A stretch of DNA of 59,290 nt from JBASNZ01 sp049657775 (GCA_049657775.1 JBASNZ010000120.1:1-59290); one strand, 5' to 3'; shown: positions 29,829 through 38,743, counted from the stretch's first letter. Notes: a model not told the origin generated them from the letters alone. A program made the numbers and translations.

Positions 29829-30889
29829 GTACGATACTCTCGGTTAAGAACCTCACGAAGCACTTCCCGGTGAACCAGGGCGTGTTGCTGTCAAAGCTCG
29901 GCGCGCACGTGAGTGCGGTCGATGACGTCTCGTTCGACGTGGAGCAGGGCGAGACGCTCGGTCTCGTCGGCGAATCGGGATGCGGCAAGTCTACGACCGG
30001 CCGATGCATCATCCGGCTACTCGAGCCCACCAGCGGAACCGTGGAGTTCGAAGGCCTCGATGTCGGCAAGCTGCACGGTAAGGACCTCAAGGCGTTCCGG
30101 CGTGAGGTACAGTTCATCTTCCAGGACCCGTACGCCTCGCTCAACCCGCGAATGACGGTCGGCGAGATCGTGTGGGAGCCCCTGGTGATCCACAAGATCG
30201 GGAGCAACGGCGAGCGCCGCAAGCGGGCGCAGGAGCTGCTCGAGGTCGTGGGCCTCAATCCCGAGCACATCAACCGGTACCCGCACGAGTTCTCGGGCGG
30301 CCAGCGTCAGCGCATCGGCGTCGCGCGTGCGCTCGCGCTCAATCCCAAGCTCATCATCTGCGACGAGCCGGTCTCGGCGCTCGACGTGTCGATCCAGGCG
30401 CAGATCATCAACCTGCTCGACAACCTGCAAGAAGAGTTGGGACTCACGTACCTGTTCATCGCGCACGACCTCTCGGTCGTTCGGCACATCTCGGACCGGA
30501 TCGTGGTCATGTACCTCGGTAAGGTCGTTGAGATCGGTGACTGGAGGGGTCTGTACGACGTACCGCATCACCCGTACACACAGTCATTGCTCTCGGCGGT
30601 GCCGGTTCCCGATCCTGAGAAGCAGCGGCAGCGCAAGCGCATCATCCTTGAAGGCGATGTGCCGAGCCCGATCAACCCGCCCACGGGTTGCCGGTTCCAC
30701 ACTCGTTGCCCGATCGCGCAGTTCCCGATCTGCAGCGAGCAGGAGCCTCCGCTCCGGGAGGTTGCACCCGGGCACAGCGCGGCATGTCACTTTGCGGCTC
30801 CGTACCCGATTCCCGAAGACAAGCAGCGCCGGGGTGCGCTTGCGGACACGGTCGGATCGCCGGTAACAGCCACGGCAGAAACGCTCTAG
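29825..30889 (+). CDS. Peptide ABC transporter ATP-binding protein (DppF/OppF family)
   Basis: 354 residues from GTG 29825, which overlaps the stop of the preceding ATPase gene. Walker A GESGCGKSTTGRCI, Q-loop FQDPYASLNPRMT, signature FSGGQRQRIGVARAL, Walker B IICDEPVSALD and H-loop IAHDLSVV are present, then the C-terminal CRFHTRCPIAQFPICSEQ cysteine motif. Last gene of the operon dppA-B-C-D-F. Confidence 0.96.
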   Translation: MSTILSVKNLTKHFPVNQGVLLSKLGAHVSAVDDVSFDVEQGETLGLVGESGCGKSTTGRCIIRLLEPTSGTVEFEGLDVGKLHGKDLKAFRREVQFIFQDPYASLNPRMTVGEIVWEPLVIHKIGSNGERRKRAQELLEVVGLNPEHINRYPHEFSGGQRQRIGVARALALNPKLIICDEPVSALDVSIQAQIINLLDNLQEELGLTYLFIAHDLSVVRHISDRIVVMYLGKVVEIGDWRGLYDVPHHPYTQSLLSAVPVPDPEKQRQRKRIILEGDVPSPINPPTGCRFHTRCPIAQFPICSEQEPPLREVAPGHSAACHFAAPYPIPEDKQRRGALADTVGSPVTATAETL

Positions 30890-30945
30890 GCAAGCGACGC
30901 GAGATTTTGCTACACTACCCCTCGCTGTCCTCAGGGACGGTGTAT

Positions 30946-31031
30946 GTCCGAGTGGCGGAATGGCAGACGCGCTAGGTTGAGGGCCTAGTGTCCCCAGGGA
31001 CGTGCGAGTTCAACTCTCGCCTCGGACACCA
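30946..31031 (+). tRNA. tRNA-Leu (anticodon GAG)
   Basis: Acceptor stem GTCCGAG/CTCGGAC closes the molecule, with discriminator A and encoded CCA. The anticodon stem CTAGG/CCTAG encloses TTGAGGG, so the anticodon is GAG (30979-30981), reading CUC. A long variable arm (TGTCCCCAGGGACG) and GTTCAACTC T-loop confirm a class II leucine tRNA. Confidence 0.97.
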
Positions 31032-31040
31032 AGACTGATC

Positions 31041-31075
31041 AGCGGGCCTTCTCTTCGGAGAGGGCCCGCTTGTGT
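31041..31075 (+). terminator. Terminator after tRNA-Leu
   Basis: A long stem: AGCGGGCC (31041-31048) pairs with GGCCCGCT (31063-31070), extended by CTCT/AGAG around a TCGG loop, followed by a short T-containing tail. Confidence 0.8.
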
Positions 31076-31158
31076 CTCCCGCGTGTCGGGGGAAGACCTG
31101 TCGCAGGATCGGGCTGGCGAGATACCCGGCCCAAGTGCTGGTGGGGTGGCCCGGGGGC

Positions 31159-31228
31159 GATTGGGAGACAATCCAGGTGAAGGTGGACGGGTGGCCGTAC
31201 CTTGGATTGGGAGACGATCCAGGTGAAG
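31159..31228 (+). repeat. Two-copy 24-bp direct repeat
   Basis: GATTGGGAGAC(A/G)ATCCAGGTGAAG occurs at 31159-31182 and 31205-31228 with one mismatch, 46 bp apart, in the otherwise non-coding 31076-31308 leader of the metallophosphoesterase gene. Each copy contains a small inverted repeat (GATTG/CAATC). No function known. Confidence 0.7.
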
Positions 31229-31308
31229 CTGCCGACGCGGAACCGCGCCTTGGGGTACCGGAGGCGTCGCGACCGACGGCTCCATCCGTGCAGCGTGGGG
31301 TGAGCACC

Positions 31309-32202
31309 ATGTGGACTGGGCGGCGGTTGACGGAGGCGTACCGAAACGCCCGGGTCGAGGGCCTCGACGGCGACTCCAGGTACGTGTTCATCAGCGACTG
31401 CCACAGGGGAGACGGCAGCCTCTCTGATGAGTTCGCCCGCAATCAGAACATCTATCTCCATGCGCTCGCGCACTACTACCGGAACGGATTCGTGTACGTC
31501 GAGGTGGGCGATGGCGACGAACTGTGGGAACACCGCCATTTCAAGCACATCAAGGAAGCGCACTACGACGTGTTCGAGAGTATCAAGCGATTCTTCGACG
31601 ACGGCCGGTTCATCTTGCTATGGGGAAACCACAACAACTACCTGCGCGACCCGGCGTACGTGGAGCGCAACTACTTCATGTACTACGATGAGCACACTGA
31701 GACGGCACACGATTTCCTGCTCGGGATCCAACCCCGTGAAGCGTTGGTGCTAAGGAACGGCACGTCAGGCCAGGAGATCCTCGTCGTCCATGGTCACCAG
31801 GGCGACTTCTCAAACGACCAGGGCTGGCTGCCCACGATGCTCTCCGTGAAGTATTTTTGGCACTACATGCATGCCTTCGGGCTCCAGAACCCGGCAAGTC
31901 CCGTGCGAAACGCATACAAGCAGCACAAGATCGAAAAGAACTACAGCACGTGGATCGTGGAGCACCGCAAGGCCCTGATCTGCGGTCATACGCACAGGTT
32001 GAAGTACCCAAAGAGCACCGAGCCGCCCTACTTCAACACCGGAAGTTGTATCTATCCCTCCAGCGTGACGGCCATCGAGATCGCGGACGGCCAGATCCTG
32101 CTCGCCCGGTGGCGGACCCGCTCGAACGAAGACGGGGTCCTGCAGGTCAGGCGGGATGTACTCCGCGGACCCGACCCGCTGGAGCGATTCGACATCAGGT
32201 AA
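31309..32202 (+). CDS. Metallophosphoesterase (calcineurin-like)
   Basis: 297 residues from ATG 31309 (GTG 31300 is an alternative). All five calcineurin-like metal motifs are seen: FISDCHRGDG, VGDGDELWE, LWGNHNN, VVHGHQGD and ICGHTHRLKY. The two-metal site would hydrolyse a phosphomonoester or diester. The form DxHxGD...GNHNN with HGHQGD resembles UDP-2,3-diacylglucosamine-type and other small-molecule phosphoesterases, but the substrate is not clear. The upstream in-frame stretch contains the direct repeat and is not protein-like. It converges on the phosphatase gene 8 bases away. Confidence 0.88.
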   Translation: MWTGRRLTEAYRNARVEGLDGDSRYVFISDCHRGDGSLSDEFARNQNIYLHALAHYYRNGFVYVEVGDGDELWEHRHFKHIKEAHYDVFESIKRFFDDGRFILLWGNHNNYLRDPAYVERNYFMYYDEHTETAHDFLLGIQPREALVLRNGTSGQEILVVHGHQGDFSNDQGWLPTMLSVKYFWHYMHAFGLQNPASPVRNAYKQHKIEKNYSTWIVEHRKALICGHTHRLKYPKSTEPPYFNTGSCIYPSSVTAIEIADGQILLARWRTRSNEDGVLQVRRDVLRGPDPLERFDIR

Positions 32203-32210
32203 GCCGAGCG

Positions 32211-34238
32211 TCAGTGGCTGACCGTGGCGGCGATGACCGCGATGTCGTCCGTGTGCTGCGTTCCCGAGAAGGCGGCAGCGGCGTCCATGAGCGCGTCGAC
32301 TATCTCCTGCGGGCTGCTGTCTCTCAGCGGGTCGAGAACCTCGGCGACGCGCTCCTCGCCGAAGAACTCCTTCTCCCGCCGGGTATCGAGCAGGCCGTCG
32401 CTGAACAGTACGACTGAGTCGCCGCGGTTCAGGGTCACCGTGAACTCGTCGAAGACTACGTCGTCCCACAGCCCGAGCGGCTGATTGCGGCATGCGTCCT
32501 GCCGGTAGCAGCCGCGAGCGGTGCACACGAACGGGTCCGGGTGACCCGCACTGGCCGCCGTCAGGGTACCGGCGTTGATGTCGATCACGCCGTAGGTCGC
32601 GGTCGCGAACGACTCTTCCGGGAGCAGTCGAACGAGAACTTCGTTGACCGCAGCCAGCACGGCTGCCGGCGTGCGTTCGTGAAGACCGAATGCGCGAAAC
32701 GTCGTTCGCGTGATCGAGCTCGACGTTGCAGCCGTCATTCCCTTGCCCGAGACGTCACCGATCACCATCGCGATCTTGCCGTCCGCAAGTTCGAACGCGT
32801 CGTAAAAGTCGCCGCCGATCTTCGCCAACTGCTCGACCGAGCGATACGCGTGCCCAAAGGTCACACCTGGGAGCTCGTTAGGGAACGCAAGGATCGGCGC
32901 TTGCAGCTCCTCGGCGATCTGCCGCTGGGCGTCGTAGAGTCGGGCGTTCTCTATCGCGAGTGCGAGGGATACCGCCAGCCGGGAACCGAAATCCAGCTGC
33001 TCCTCACCGAAGGGAGCACCCTCCAACAGCTGGTAGAAGACGAGTGCGCCGATCACCTCGCCGCCCGCCATGAGGGGAACGGACATGAGCGAGTGGATGC
33101 CGTACTCCTGCGCGAACTCGGTACTGACGCGATCGTCGGTGATGGCGTCATTGACGATCAGGGGGCGGCGGGTTTCGGCGGTAAGGAAGAGGTGCCGCCC
33201 GGTGTCGGGGTCCCGACGCGCGCCAACGAGTGATTCTGGCATCCGATGGACGTGGCTGACTACCCACGCGTCGTTCACGAGCAGGCTGATCATCGCAGCG
33301 TCGGCGCGAATCGCGGTCGTGGCCTGGACGATCGTCCGTGAGAGGATCTCGTCAAGTTCGAGCGTGGAGTTCACCGACGCATCGATGGCGTTCATCGCGT
33401 CGCTCAACTCCTTGGCCCGCCTGATCGTTCGCTCGCTCGACGCGAGGGCCTCGTTGCGTTCGGCGAGTTCCTTGAACAGCACCGCGTGCGGCTCGGTCAG
33501 AGCCGTTGCGATGATCGCGCGATACAAGAGGTAGAAAGCGATGATGCGCAGGAAGTGCCCGATGAGATTGGACGTTGCCCATGGATCGGTATACAGAGTG
33601 AACATCAGCTCGGACGTGACGGTGACCGCGATCGAGTAGCTGATCAACCTCAGGACGTCGGGCCTGAAGTACGCGGACCGGCGCCGGAAACGCACGATGG
33701 CCATCACGAGTGTGACGCTGACGGTCCATTCCGCCACGATCTTGAAGCTCGTCAGTCCCCCCGGTCCCAGGCAGACCGGAAACACATCGGTGGCGAACAC
33801 GAGGGTTATCAGCGCAAGCGTGGGGACGGCCCAGGCGGCGAGCAGACGGGAGCCGTCCAGACGGCGGGTGACGAATGACGGTGCGAGCACCATGGCGACA
33901 GCCTGCAGGCACCGCCCGATGACCCAGAGCTGCGTCGGTGTGTCTATGCTGGCGGAAGGGAAAACGCCCATGCCCGAGTAGGTGAGCATGTGCAACACGT
34001 CGACGGCCGCCATAGGTAGCGATGCCACGCCCACGAACAACAACGCGCCGTTCTCGATATAGCGGCGGCTGTTCCACATGACCATGAAGACGCAGACCGC
34101 GACGACGATCGCGAAGAGCTCTGCGAGGGAGTGGAACAGCGTGTAGCTGACCGTACGCGCCGCGTACAGGAGAGCGAGAAGCGCAGCGCCTATGAGCAGA
34201 GTCCACAAGGAGACGCGTGGGCGGCTTCGGGTTTCCAT
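32211..34238 (-). CDS. MASE3-GAF-SpoIIE membrane sensor phosphatase
   Basis: 675 residues from ATG 34238. Residues about 10-240 form a seven-helix MASE3 sensor (FHSLAELFAIVVAVCVFMVMWNSRR, DVLHMLTYSGMGVFP). A short coiled coil leads into a GAF domain (about 285-430), and the C-terminal third is a PP2C/SpoIIE-type Ser phosphatase (GGDFYDAFELADGKIAMVIGDVSGKGM, FSDGLLDTRREKEFFG, HTDDIAVIAA) with the metal-binding aspartates intact. It would dephosphorylate a STAS anti-anti-sigma protein in response to a membrane or small-molecule signal; a candidate partner is the STAS-HATPase fusion at 52.8 kb. Confidence 0.9.
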   Translation of the reverse strand: METRSRPRVSLWTLLIGAALLALLYAARTVSYTLFHSLAELFAIVVAVCVFMVMWNSRRYIENGALLFVGVASLPMAAVDVLHMLTYSGMGVFPSASIDTPTQLWVIGRCLQAVAMVLAPSFVTRRLDGSRLLAAWAVPTLALITLVFATDVFPVCLGPGGLTSFKIVAEWTVSVTLVMAIVRFRRRSAYFRPDVLRLISYSIAVTVTSELMFTLYTDPWATSNLIGHFLRIIAFYLLYRAIIATALTEPHAVLFKELAERNEALASSERTIRRAKELSDAMNAIDASVNSTLELDEILSRTIVQATTAIRADAAMISLLVNDAWVVSHVHRMPESLVGARRDPDTGRHLFLTAETRRPLIVNDAITDDRVSTEFAQEYGIHSLMSVPLMAGGEVIGALVFYQLLEGAPFGEEQLDFGSRLAVSLALAIENARLYDAQRQIAEELQAPILAFPNELPGVTFGHAYRSVEQLAKIGGDFYDAFELADGKIAMVIGDVSGKGMTAATSSSITRTTFRAFGLHERTPAAVLAAVNEVLVRLLPEESFATATYGVIDINAGTLTAASAGHPDPFVCTARGCYRQDACRNQPLGLWDDVVFDEFTVTLNRGDSVVLFSDGLLDTRREKEFFGEERVAEVLDPLRDSSPQEIVDALMDAAAAFSGTQHTDDIAVIAATVSH

Positions 34239-34302
34239 GCACCGGATTCTAGCAGGCCGGATGTGCGTCTCGCCAGGTCGGTGACAGGCTATACTGGTTC
34301 GG

Positions 34303-35022
34303 TTGCCGACCGAACGGGGATGGGACTTGATCCGGTTCGCACATGTGAGTCTTGGCGAGGGTGCCGGGCCGTCATGCCTCAAGTGCGCGGGGGCGGTACC
34401 TGCCGTCCGCCCGCGATCGGGTGATGACGTGATCGCCGAGATCACGGAAGTGGCCGACGAGTGGACGGCCGGCACGGGGCCCAACGTGTTCCTGGAGGGC
34501 TTCGAGCCGTTTGCCCACCCCGAGTTGCCCGCACTCGTGGCCGCCGCCACCAAGGCCGGTTTCGTACGTGTGGGCCTTGAAACGGACGCAGGCGCGCTTG
34601 CGCAGGTAGGTAATGCTGCGGGCGCGCTCCACGCCGGTGTTCGGCACGTGCGCTTTCGAACGCTCGGTCTGGACTCGACGGGCGACGAGCTCGCCGGGCG
34701 TCCCGGACTCGCGGTGATCGCAAGTGCTGGAATCCGCATGTTCCGTGAGACGGCGGCCTTGGCCGGCACCCGGGTGGCGGTCTCCGCCGTGATCCCCGTG
34801 TGCCGGCACAACGTCAGGTCGCTGTCTGCCACGGTCGCCGCACTCGCCGACATGGGCGTTGGGGCGGTGCGGCTGGCCAGGGCAGGTGACGTGCCGGCGT
34901 CGGCGATGGCCGAGGTCGCGGCGGCGTGCGACACAGGGACCGTCAACCGCGTCTGGGTCGACGTTCACGACCTTCCCGTGCCCGAGACGCACCGTGCGCA
35001 CCTGGCGGAGGAGACGTCATGA
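34303..35022 (+). CDS. Probable degenerate radical-SAM-like TIM-barrel protein
   Basis: 239 residues if started at TTG 34303; TTG 34327 is also possible. The sequence looks like a partial radical SAM barrel (NVFLEGFEPFAHPELPALVAAATKAGF, then VRLARAGDVP), but the cluster motif CxxxCxxC is absent: only PSCLKC remains near the N-terminus, so a [4Fe-4S]-SAM site in the usual form is not expected. It ends with an ATGA overlap onto a true radical SAM gene, suggesting the two products work together. Specific function unknown. Confidence 0.68.
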   Translation: MPTERGWDLIRFAHVSLGEGAGPSCLKCAGAVPAVRPRSGDDVIAEITEVADEWTAGTGPNVFLEGFEPFAHPELPALVAAATKAGFVRVGLETDAGALAQVGNAAGALHAGVRHVRFRTLGLDSTGDELAGRPGLAVIASAGIRMFRETAALAGTRVAVSAVIPVCRHNVRSLSATVAALADMGVGAVRLARAGDVPASAMAEVAAACDTGTVNRVWVDVHDLPVPETHRAHLAEETS

Positions 35023-36290
35023 GCACCTCTCCGCTCAAAGTCGTGCTCGTTGGGCTCAACTCCCCGGGCTACCAATCGCTCGCACTTGGCTTCGTGCGCG
35101 CGTATGCGCAGGCCGATGATCGCCTGAGAGGCAGGGTCGGCTTCCAGACGCTCGATCTCGAGATCGGTATCGACCCATGGTGGGTTGCGTACAGGGTCCT
35201 CGCCCTTGAGCCCGATGTCCTCGGGGTGTCGATCACCTGCTGGAACGCCCGCGCCGCCTACGACCTGTGCCGGGTGGTGAAGCAGGCCTCTCCCGGAACC
35301 AGGATCGTGCTTGGAGGACCCGAGGTCTCGCCGATCGCGGAGGACGTCTTGGCCGCACACCCCCAGATCGACGCGGTCGTGCGAGGCGAGGGAGAGCAGA
35401 CATTCTCGGACCTGCTGCATGCCTACGCACGTAGACGCGAACCGGGGCGGGTCGATGGCGTGACGGCGCGCGACGTCAATGGCGCGATCGTCTCGGCGCC
35501 CGACAGGGCCCTCATCGCCGATCTCGACTCTATCCCGTCGCCGTACCTTGCCGGCATCATGGCGCCGGTCGAGGGCGGGGCGTACATCGAGACGTACCGT
35601 GGGTGCCCTCATCGGTGCGGGTACTGCTTCGAGGGGAAGGGCTACGGTCGTGTCAGGCAGTTCTCACGCGAGCGCGTCGAATCCGAGATCGCCGCTGTGA
35701 CCGGCACGCCGGGCGTGACGTCGTTCTCGTTCATCGACCCGGTGTTCAATCTCACCGATGAGCGCTTGGTCTGGTTGTCCGGCGTCCTCGAGCCGTACGC
35801 CGCGCGCGGCTTGCGACTTCATACCGTCGAGGTGGACATCGAGCGCATCGATGACGCCGCGGCGAAACTGCTGGTGAAGGCCGGTGTCGGGTCGGTGGAG
35901 ACCGGCCCGCAGTCCATCGGAGATCGCGCGCTGGAGACCTGCCGTAGGTCCTTCGACCGCGACAGGTTCGCGGCGGGCGTGGAGGCGCTCAAGCGTCATG
36001 GTATCCAGGTCGAGTGCGACCTCATCGTCGGCCTTCCCGGGGATACCGCCGCCGACTTCTTCGCCGGCCTGGGGTTCTGCCTCGGGCTCGACCCCGGCAA
36101 GGTCCAGACGTCTACCCTGCACGTGCTTCCGGGCACGGATCTGTGGAACAGGGCCGCCGAATTGGGCCTCGCGTACGACCCGGAGCCGCCCCACGAGATC
36201 ATCGCAACCGATACCATAGGCTACGTCGACCTGCGTCGCGCCGAGGTTCGGGCCACGTGGATCCAGCGTACGTACGAATCGACCGTCTAG
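35019..36290 (+). CDS. Cobalamin-binding-domain radical SAM protein
   Basis: 423 residues from ATG 35019. The N-terminal half is a B12-binding Rossmann domain (VVLVGLNSPGYQSLALGF, VLGVSITCWNARAAYDL, IVLGGPEVSP, VVRGEGEQTF). The radical SAM core follows with CPHRCGYC (Cys196, Cys200, Cys203 bind the cluster), then GPQSIGDRALE and CDLIVGLPGDT. Such proteins often methylate unreactive carbons or do other B12-assisted radical chemistry. The upstream gene overlaps it and an aminotransferase follows 16 bases later; the substrate is unknown. Confidence 0.92.
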   Translation: MSTSPLKVVLVGLNSPGYQSLALGFVRAYAQADDRLRGRVGFQTLDLEIGIDPWWVAYRVLALEPDVLGVSITCWNARAAYDLCRVVKQASPGTRIVLGGPEVSPIAEDVLAAHPQIDAVVRGEGEQTFSDLLHAYARRREPGRVDGVTARDVNGAIVSAPDRALIADLDSIPSPYLAGIMAPVEGGAYIETYRGCPHRCGYCFEGKGYGRVRQFSRERVESEIAAVTGTPGVTSFSFIDPVFNLTDERLVWLSGVLEPYAARGLRLHTVEVDIERIDDAAAKLLVKAGVGSVETGPQSIGDRALETCRRSFDRDRFAAGVEALKRHGIQVECDLIVGLPGDTAADFFAGLGFCLGLDPGKVQTSTLHVLPGTDLWNRAAELGLAYDPEPPHEIIATDTIGYVDLRRAEVRATWIQRTYESTV

Positions 36291-36306
36291 TTCCGGGAGG
36301 ACGCGC

Positions 36307-37464
36307 GTGGACGAGGTCTCTCGCAGAGCACAGATGATCAAGCCATTCGTCGTGATGGACGTGGTCGCTCGCGCGAAGGAACTGGAGGCGTCGGGGCGAG
36401 ACATCGTGCGGCTCGAGATCGGTGACCCCGACTTCCAGACGCCCGCGGTCATCACGCGTGCGGCCGAGGCCGCCATGGAGGCGGGGGATACCGGCTATAC
36501 GCAATCGGCCGGCCTTCCGGACCTGCGCGACGCCATCGTCGCCCACTTCACGGGCGCGTACGGAGTCACGATCGACGCAGACGACATCGTCGTCACACAG
36601 GGCACATCTCCGGCGATGCTGCTGCTGTTCGGCGCACTGCTCGACCCCGGCGACGAGGTCATCATCTCGGACCCCTGCTACCCCGCATACCCCAACTACA
36701 TCAACTTCTTAGGAGGCGTACCGGTCCGCGTGCCCGTCAGGGCCGAGGATGGCTTCAGGTTCCGGATGGACGATCTGCGCGCGGCCATCACACCACGGAC
36801 CAAGGCCATCGTCATCAACAGCCCGGCTAATCCGATGGGCACCGTGCTCGGCCCCGGGGACCTCAAGGCGCTCGCCGCGGTTGCCGAGGAGACCGGCATC
36901 TGGATCGCGAGCGACGAGATCTACCACGGGCTGCAGTTCGACGGACCAAGTCACTCGATTCTCGAGTACACGGATCGGGCCTTCGTGCTCAATGGCTTCT
37001 CCAAGGCGTACGCGATGACCGGCTGGCGTTTGGGCTACCTCATCGCGCCCAGGCGGTTCGTGCGCGCGGCTGAGGTCATCCAGCAGAACTTCTTCTTGTG
37101 CGCCAACCATTTCGTACAGGTTGCGGGCACTGTCGCGCTGCTCCAGGCGCAAAACGACGTGGCTCGCATGCGAGCGGTCTACGACGAGCGCCGACGGTAC
37201 CTGGTGCCGGCCCTCCGGGACATCGGTCTGCGCGTGGCCACAGAACCGACGGGCGCCTTCTACGTGTTCGCCGACGCGACTGCCTGGGGTGCCGATTCGC
37301 TCGCGCTCACGGGCCGACTGTTGGAGGAGGCCGGTGTCGCTGTGGCGCCCGGCATCGATTTCGGTCCCGGCGGCGAGGGCTTCCTGCGATTCAGTTACGC
37401 AGCGTCGCTTGAGAGGTTGCACGAGGGCGTTTCCCGCTTGCGGGACTGGTCGTCACGCCTGTAG
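36307..37464 (+). CDS. Class I/II PLP-dependent aminotransferase
   Basis: 385 residues from GTG 36307, with GGGAGG upstream. Fold-type I features: IGDPDFQTP, GYTQSAGLPDLRDAI, SPANPMGTVL, SDEIYHGL and the PLP-lysine segment SKAYAMTGWRLGY with Lys233. It resembles aspartate/aromatic aminotransferases of the AspC-alpha type; the exact amino acid cannot be told. It closely follows the B12-radical SAM gene and may act in the same pathway, although such enzymes also occur alone. Confidence 0.93.
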   Translation: MDEVSRRAQMIKPFVVMDVVARAKELEASGRDIVRLEIGDPDFQTPAVITRAAEAAMEAGDTGYTQSAGLPDLRDAIVAHFTGAYGVTIDADDIVVTQGTSPAMLLLFGALLDPGDEVIISDPCYPAYPNYINFLGGVPVRVPVRAEDGFRFRMDDLRAAITPRTKAIVINSPANPMGTVLGPGDLKALAAVAEETGIWIASDEIYHGLQFDGPSHSILEYTDRAFVLNGFSKAYAMTGWRLGYLIAPRRFVRAAEVIQQNFFLCANHFVQVAGTVALLQAQNDVARMRAVYDERRRYLVPALRDIGLRVATEPTGAFYVFADATAWGADSLALTGRLLEEAGVAVAPGIDFGPGGEGFLRFSYAASLERLHEGVSRLRDWSSRL

Positions 37465-37499
37465 TCCTGTTCGACGACTCGGATGTAACGGGGGAGCCT

Positions 37500-37940
37500 G
37501 TGAGACTCGACAGCAGTGGTGGATCTATCAGGTGGTGTTCGGACGGGGACGTCATCTTCTCCGAAGGCGAGATGGGCGAGTGCCTGTTCCTGATCGTCAG
37601 CGGCGGTGTCCGCATCAAGAAGGAGGGCGACGTCGTGGCAACGGTGGTCGCCGAACTCGGACCCGGCGAGATGTTCGGTGAGTCCGCGGTCATCGAACGG
37701 CGGCCGCGCTCCGCAAGTGCGATCGCGTCCGGCGACACCGATCTTGCCTGCTACGACCGGGACGCGTTCCTGTCCGCGGTGCAGGACGATCCGGAGATCG
37801 CCTTGCGGGCGATGAGCGTCCTCATCGATCGTCTCAGGATCACGACCGAGCGGCTGCAGCATCTTGCCACCCAGCATGTGCTCGATCGCGCGGAAATGAC
37901 GCTTACCGAGAGGGCGATACTTGAGAACGACCTCCTGTGA
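37500..37940 (+). CDS. Cyclic-nucleotide-binding domain protein
   Basis: 146 residues from GTG 37500. It is a stand-alone cNMP-binding beta-roll: VIFSEGEMGECLFLIVSGGVRIKKEGD, then the phosphate-binding cassette LGPGEMFGESAVIERRPRSASAIA, which has the Glu and Arg that contact the cyclic phosphate. About 45 helical residues follow. There is no helix-turn-helix, so it is not a CRP-type transcription factor; it may regulate a partner protein. Confidence 0.88.
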   Translation: MRLDSSGGSIRWCSDGDVIFSEGEMGECLFLIVSGGVRIKKEGDVVATVVAELGPGEMFGESAVIERRPRSASAIASGDTDLACYDRDAFLSAVQDDPEIALRAMSVLIDRLRITTERLQHLATQHVLDRAEMTLTERAILENDLL

Positions 37941-37961
37941 ACCGATACACGTTCTAGCGGT

Positions 37962-37978
37962 TCGGTACAGAAGTTGCT
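37962..37978 (+). promoter_or_regulatory. Candidate sigma-54 promoter before the PHP gene
   Basis: TCGGTACAGAAGTTGCT has GG at 37964-37965 and GC at 37976-37977 with exactly ten bases between, and the -12 element TTGCT is perfect. The -24 element is CGGTAC instead of TGGCAC. The predicted start near 37989 leaves a 38-base leader to the GTG at 38027. rpoN and an NtrC-type activator are encoded within 10 kb. Confidence 0.4.
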
Positions 37979-38026
37979 CTTCAAGCCGCGAGCACCGGTT
38001 CTACCAACACTCAGGGGGCTTTCTCA

Positions 38027-38743
38027 GTGACAGAGGTCTGGGGCAAGGCCGACCTTCACATCCACTCGAATCACAGCGACGGACTGGCAAAGATACCCGA
38101 CATAATGGAATACGTTGCGAACGAGACGGATCTCTCGGTCATCGCGATCACCGATCACAACACGATCGAAGGCGCGCTCTTCGCGCAGTCACTCGCCGAG
38201 ATGTACGAGATCGATGTCGTGGTCGGCGAGGAGATATCGTCCAAGTCGGGGCACATCATCGGTCTGTGGCTCACCGAAGCCGTCCCTCCGGGCCTGTCCG
38301 CCGCCGAGACCGTTGCGCGCATCAACGAGCAGGGCGGTGTTGCGGTCATCGCCCACCCGTTCGCGAACCGCGCCTTCGGCCCCTTCGGCCTGGAGAGTGT
38401 GGGTAAAGCGATCTACGAAGTGGCGTTCCATGCCCTCGAGGTCTACAACTCCTCGCCGTATCTGATCTACGCAAACCGGCTCGCTTCAAGGGCATTCTCG
38501 GGTGGCCAGGGTATAGCGGCGACAGGCGGAAGCGATGCGCACGTGCTCAAGGCCGTGGGCAACGGCTATACGGTCTTCCGGGGTACCACTGCCGACGATC
38601 TTCGCACGAGCATCGACAACCTTGAGACTCGTGCCGAGGCCGCACGCGGCGGTCTGTCAGTAGCGCTCAAGTACGCATTCCTGTATCCCAAGATCCGCCG
38701 CCTGCAGTCCTGGAACTGGGAGCGCTGCAAGGCCACCAAGTGA
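38027..38743 (+). CDS. PHP-domain phosphoesterase
   Basis: 238 residues from GTG 38027, after a CAGGGGG sequence. The polymerase-and-histidinol-phosphatase motifs are complete: KADLHIHSNHSDG, AITDHNTIEG, VGEEISS, VIAHPF and GGSDAH. The trinuclear metal site would hydrolyse a phosphoester. It is close to stand-alone PHP proteins such as the nucleotide or oligonucleotide phosphoesterases; substrate not assigned. A C-terminal basic helix (YPKIRRLQSWNWERCKATK) may touch membrane or nucleic acid. It converges with the next gene 17 bases away. Confidence 0.9.
   Translation: MTEVWGKADLHIHSNHSDGLAKIPDIMEYVANETDLSVIAITDHNTIEGALFAQSLAEMYEIDVVVGEEISSKSGHIIGLWLTEAVPPGLSAAETVARINEQGGVAVIAHPFANRAFGPFGLESVGKAIYEVAFHALEVYNSSPYLIYANRLASRAFSGGQGIAATGGSDAHVLKAVGNGYTVFRGTTADDLRTSIDNLETRAEAARGGLSVALKYAFLYPKIRRLQSWNWERCKATK

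Noticed and set aside
31072..31308. N-terminal extension of the metallophosphoesterase
   Set aside because: The in-frame sequence runs through the tRNA-Leu terminator and the direct repeats and has no protein-like character; the calcineurin-like fold begins after ATG 31309.
34239..34946. Extension of the MASE3 phosphatase by 236 N-terminal residues
   Set aside because: The extension is low-complexity Ala/Pro/Ser/Thr and overlaps the opposite-strand radical-SAM-like gene; ATG 34238 gives the expected MASE3 start.
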